A stretch of DNA of 20,353 nt from a virus, in the IMG/VR virus record IMGVR_UViG_3300023276_001342, positions 1 to 20,353 of that record; one strand, written 5' to 3'. Shown here one piece after another: positions 18,757-20,353 of the stretch. The position numbers and the translations under genes were made by a program. A model generated the notes under the pieces. The model saw only the letters and a program-made list of their open reading frames with translations. It was not told the DNA's origin and did not search any database. Each line of letters opens with the position of its first letter. Positions within the stretch are counted from its first letter, which is position 1.

Positions 18757-19276
18757 TAAATATGACAAAAAAGGTGACTACCATTGGAGAGAATACGAAG
18801 ACCCCACAACCAAAACATATAAACACGTCCAGATAATCAAAGATTGGATAAAGGAAAAGAACGTACTTGATATAGGGGCCGGAGACGGTCTTATTACTGG
18901 TTTAATGGGGTTTACTGGTATAGATAATGAACCTACTGGTGTAAAACTTGCCAACGAACACGAAGCAAACGTAATATTAGGCAGTGCTTATGAGCTCCCC
19001 TGGGATGATGGTACGTTCTCTGCTGCGTTATTTGGTGACACGCTAGAACACCTAGAAGAACCTGAAAAAGCTCTTAGAGAGGCTTACAGGGTCTTAGAAG
19101 ACTATCTGTATGTCGTTAACCCAATCAAGAGAGCACGTTTAGAAAAACGCCATGTTCAGGAGTGGACACCTACAGAACTAACTGCATTAATAGAGAGCTA
19201 CGGATTTAAGTTGGAAGGGCCAATAACGGTTTATCCGCATGACAGAAGGGAATACGCCAAGTTTAAAAAGATATGA
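18746..19276 (+). CDS. SAM-dependent methyltransferase (Methyltransf_11 type)
   Basis: 176 residues. Motif I is VLDIGAGDGLITG (40-52) for S-adenosylmethionine binding; Asp60 in FTGIDNEP binds the ribose; GDTLEHLEEPEKALREAYRV (97-116) is the characteristic class I motif seen before the last strands. Start at 18746 overlaps the upstream stop. It would methylate a small molecule, sugar or protein; placement among glycosyltransferases suggests glycan methylation, which is inference. Confidence 0.83.
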   Translation: MRFDKYDKKGDYHWREYEDPTTKTYKHVQIIKDWIKEKNVLDIGAGDGLITGLMGFTGIDNEPTGVKLANEHEANVILGSAYELPWDDGTFSAALFGDTLEHLEEPEKALREAYRVLEDYLYVVNPIKRARLEKRHVQEWTPTELTALIESYGFKLEGPITVYPHDRREYAKFKKI

Positions 19277-19797
19277 ATATAGTAAAAGGTAGGAGATGGG
19301 ACTACTTTCCCAAGCTATTTGAAGAGAACGGATACACTATAGGTGCAGAAATAGGTGTGGAACTAGGCAGGTTCTCTAAGTGTTTACTACAGAAGGTCCC
19401 AAACCTAACTCTATATTCTATTGATCCTTGGGAGTCCTATGCTAATCAGAACTCACCAAAGAAGTTTTATGAGTACGCTAAGGACAGACTAGAACCTTTT
19501 GACAATTGCTTCATGATTAAGGCCTATTCTATGGATGCGGTTAAAGAGTTTGAGGACGGCTCCTTAGACTTTGTTTATATAGACGCTAACCACGACTATG
19601 AACATACAGTTGAGGATATTAGAGAGTGGCACCATAAGGTAAGAGAAGGAGGGATAGTGGCGGGACACGACTACCACGATGATGGTGATAGGTACGGGGT
19701 AAAGTCCGCAGTAGATGAATGGATAGATATACTAGATGTAGAATTGAATTTATTAAAAGAAAAGAAAGGCTACCCCTGTTGGTGGTATAAAAAATGA
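19273..19797 (+). CDS. Class I methyltransferase (Methyltransf_24 type)
   Basis: 174 residues. GAEIGVELGRFSKCLL (24-39) is motif I; YSIDPWESY (48-56) the next; LDFVYIDANHDYEHTVEDIR and GGIVAGHDYHDDG complete the fold, which matches the Methyltransf_24/macrocin-O-methyltransferase group often found in phage and glycan clusters. ATGA overlap with the preceding methyltransferase; ends overlapping the HNH gene. Acceptor unknown. Two different methyltransferases in a row strengthen the case for a modification module. Confidence 0.85.
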   Translation: MNIVKGRRWDYFPKLFEENGYTIGAEIGVELGRFSKCLLQKVPNLTLYSIDPWESYANQNSPKKFYEYAKDRLEPFDNCFMIKAYSMDAVKEFEDGSLDFVYIDANHDYEHTVEDIREWHHKVREGGIVAGHDYHDDGDRYGVKSAVDEWIDILDVELNLLKEKKGYPCWWYKK

Positions 19798-20165
19798 AAC
19801 ACGCTAAACCTAAAACACACGACGACTTAACTGGGATAAAATATCCCAGACAGAAGATATATTACGATAACAATAAACTAAAGGTGTTAACAAAACATAA
19901 GGTCTACAGGAAAGAATGGCGTAAAAAAGTATTAGACCATTTGGGTGGTGCTTGTGTGCATTGTGGTTTCGACGACATTAGAGCTTTGCAAATAGACCAT
20001 GTTAATGGTGGTGGTAGGAAAGATAGAAATAAACAAGTAATTGGTTTTTACAAAAAAGTCATGGAGAATAGAGAAAATAGTTATCAGCTATTATGTGCAA
20101 ACTGTAATACAATAAAAAGGATAGAGAAGCGTGAGTTTGGCAACGGGAAGGATAAAATACTGTGA
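19794..20165 (+). CDS. HNH endonuclease (likely homing type)
   Basis: 123 residues. Zinc and catalytic features: CVHCGF (Cys54, Cys57), IDHVNGGG (Asp68-His69), LLCANCNTIK (Cys101, Cys104), the pattern of small phage HNH nucleases. The N-terminal 13 residues MKHAKPKTHDDLT are unlike HNH proteins and match the start of the next gene (KHAKPKTHSDLT), although the DNA differs at most third positions. The gene is free-standing, coupled by ATGA upstream and GTGA downstream. It could be a homing endonuclease that captured or copied its neighbour's start. Confidence 0.88.
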   Translation: MKHAKPKTHDDLTGIKYPRQKIYYDNNKLKVLTKHKVYRKEWRKKVLDHLGGACVHCGFDDIRALQIDHVNGGGRKDRNKQVIGFYKKVMENRENSYQLLCANCNTIKRIEKREFGNGKDKIL

Positions 20166-20353
20166 AGCATGCCAAACCGAAGACTCATAGTGACCTCACT
20201 GTCATCTATTATACGGCTAATCACCTAGACAAGACCAATCCCTACTTTGTAGAGAACACTAGAAGAATCTTAAAGGAGTCTATACTAGATACCCCTTTGA
20301 TCTCTGTCTCTCACCAACCCATGGATTTCGGAGAGAACATCTGCGTTGGGGAT
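20162..20353 (+). CDS. Glycosyltransferase-like protein, N-terminal part (cut by window edge)
   Basis: 64 codons from a GTG that overlaps the HNH stop (GTGA). DLTVIYYTANHLDKTNPYFV followed by ESILDTPLISVSHQPMDFGE resembles a phage group of glycosyltransferase-like proteins that open with a strand 'I-x-YYT-x-N' and continue 'ISVS-x-x-P-x-DFG-x-N-I-x-VG'. The catalytic part lies outside the window. The shared N-terminal peptide with the HNH gene suggests that the HNH element inserted at this gene's start. Confidence 0.6.
   Translation, partial: MKHAKPKTHSDLTVIYYTANHLDKTNPYFVENTRRILKESILDTPLISVSHQPMDFGENICVGD

Noticed and set aside
1-20353. Alternative genetic code or stop-codon reassignment
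   Set aside because: TAA, TGA and TAG all end recognisable genes at expected lengths (for example TAG ends both terminase genes, TGA the GT2 gene, TAA the capsid gene).

Overview
The window is part of the genome of a tailed double-stranded DNA bacteriophage (Caudoviricetes). The evidence is the ordered block small terminase - large terminase - portal - structural protein - scaffold - major capsid protein on the + strand. Genes are packed with start/stop overlaps of 1-8 bases, there are no ribosomal or metabolic genes, and there is no integrase or tRNA in view. All three stop codons are used normally, so the standard bacterial code fits. The DNA is AT-leaning, with many AGA and ATA codons. The promoters are of bacterial sigma70 type. 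I cannot name the host; frequent apparent leaderless starts suggest a lineage that tolerates leaderless mRNA.

Left arm (1-4760), all on the - strand: one long, translationally coupled cluster of small, probably early genes, driven by two strong promoters (TTGACA-N16-TATACT near 4745 and TTGACA-N16-TAATAT near 2903). In transcription order it holds an NYETW-motif protein, a YopX-like protein, several unknown small proteins, a zinc-site protein, three tiny membrane proteins, a helix-turn-helix-like protein, a zinc-site protein with a QMxxL tail, a Tad2-like (DUF2829-like) candidate anti-defence protein, a zinc ribbon protein, a RecB/Cas4-like PD-(D/E)XK nuclease, a GroES co-chaperonin and the first 160 residues of a GroEL chaperonin that runs off the left edge.

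Centre (4760-5268): about 500 bases without a gene between the divergent arms. It contains inverted repeats, an imperfect 20-base direct repeat and a G-rich possible quadruplex motif. It is the best candidate for a regulatory switch or replication origin.

Right arm (5269-20353), all on the + strand: small unknown genes, including a Phd/YefM-like antitoxin fold, then a predicted structured RNA with its own -10 box upstream of a perfect Shine-Dalgarno. Next come small terminase, a second candidate small RNA, three small genes, large terminase, portal, a large beta-rich virion protein, scaffold and capsid. A terminator follows, then two tandem paralogous virion proteins. The second paralogue carries a 128-residue SSSX-repeat serine-rich tail. 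The rest is a module of glycosyltransferases (one with DxH features resembling polypeptide GalNAc-transferases), two SAM methyltransferases, an HNH endonuclease and the start of another glycosyltransferase-like gene.

The most interesting themes are: (i) a possible phage-encoded glycosylation system acting on a serine-rich virion protein; (ii) a repeated promoter design in which the -10 box lies exactly 6 bases before ATG, implying leaderless transcripts; (iii) a phage GroES-GroEL pair; (iv) a three-way-junction RNA with possible kissing loops; and (v) an HNH gene whose N-terminal peptide matches that of the next gene although the DNA is synonymously recoded.
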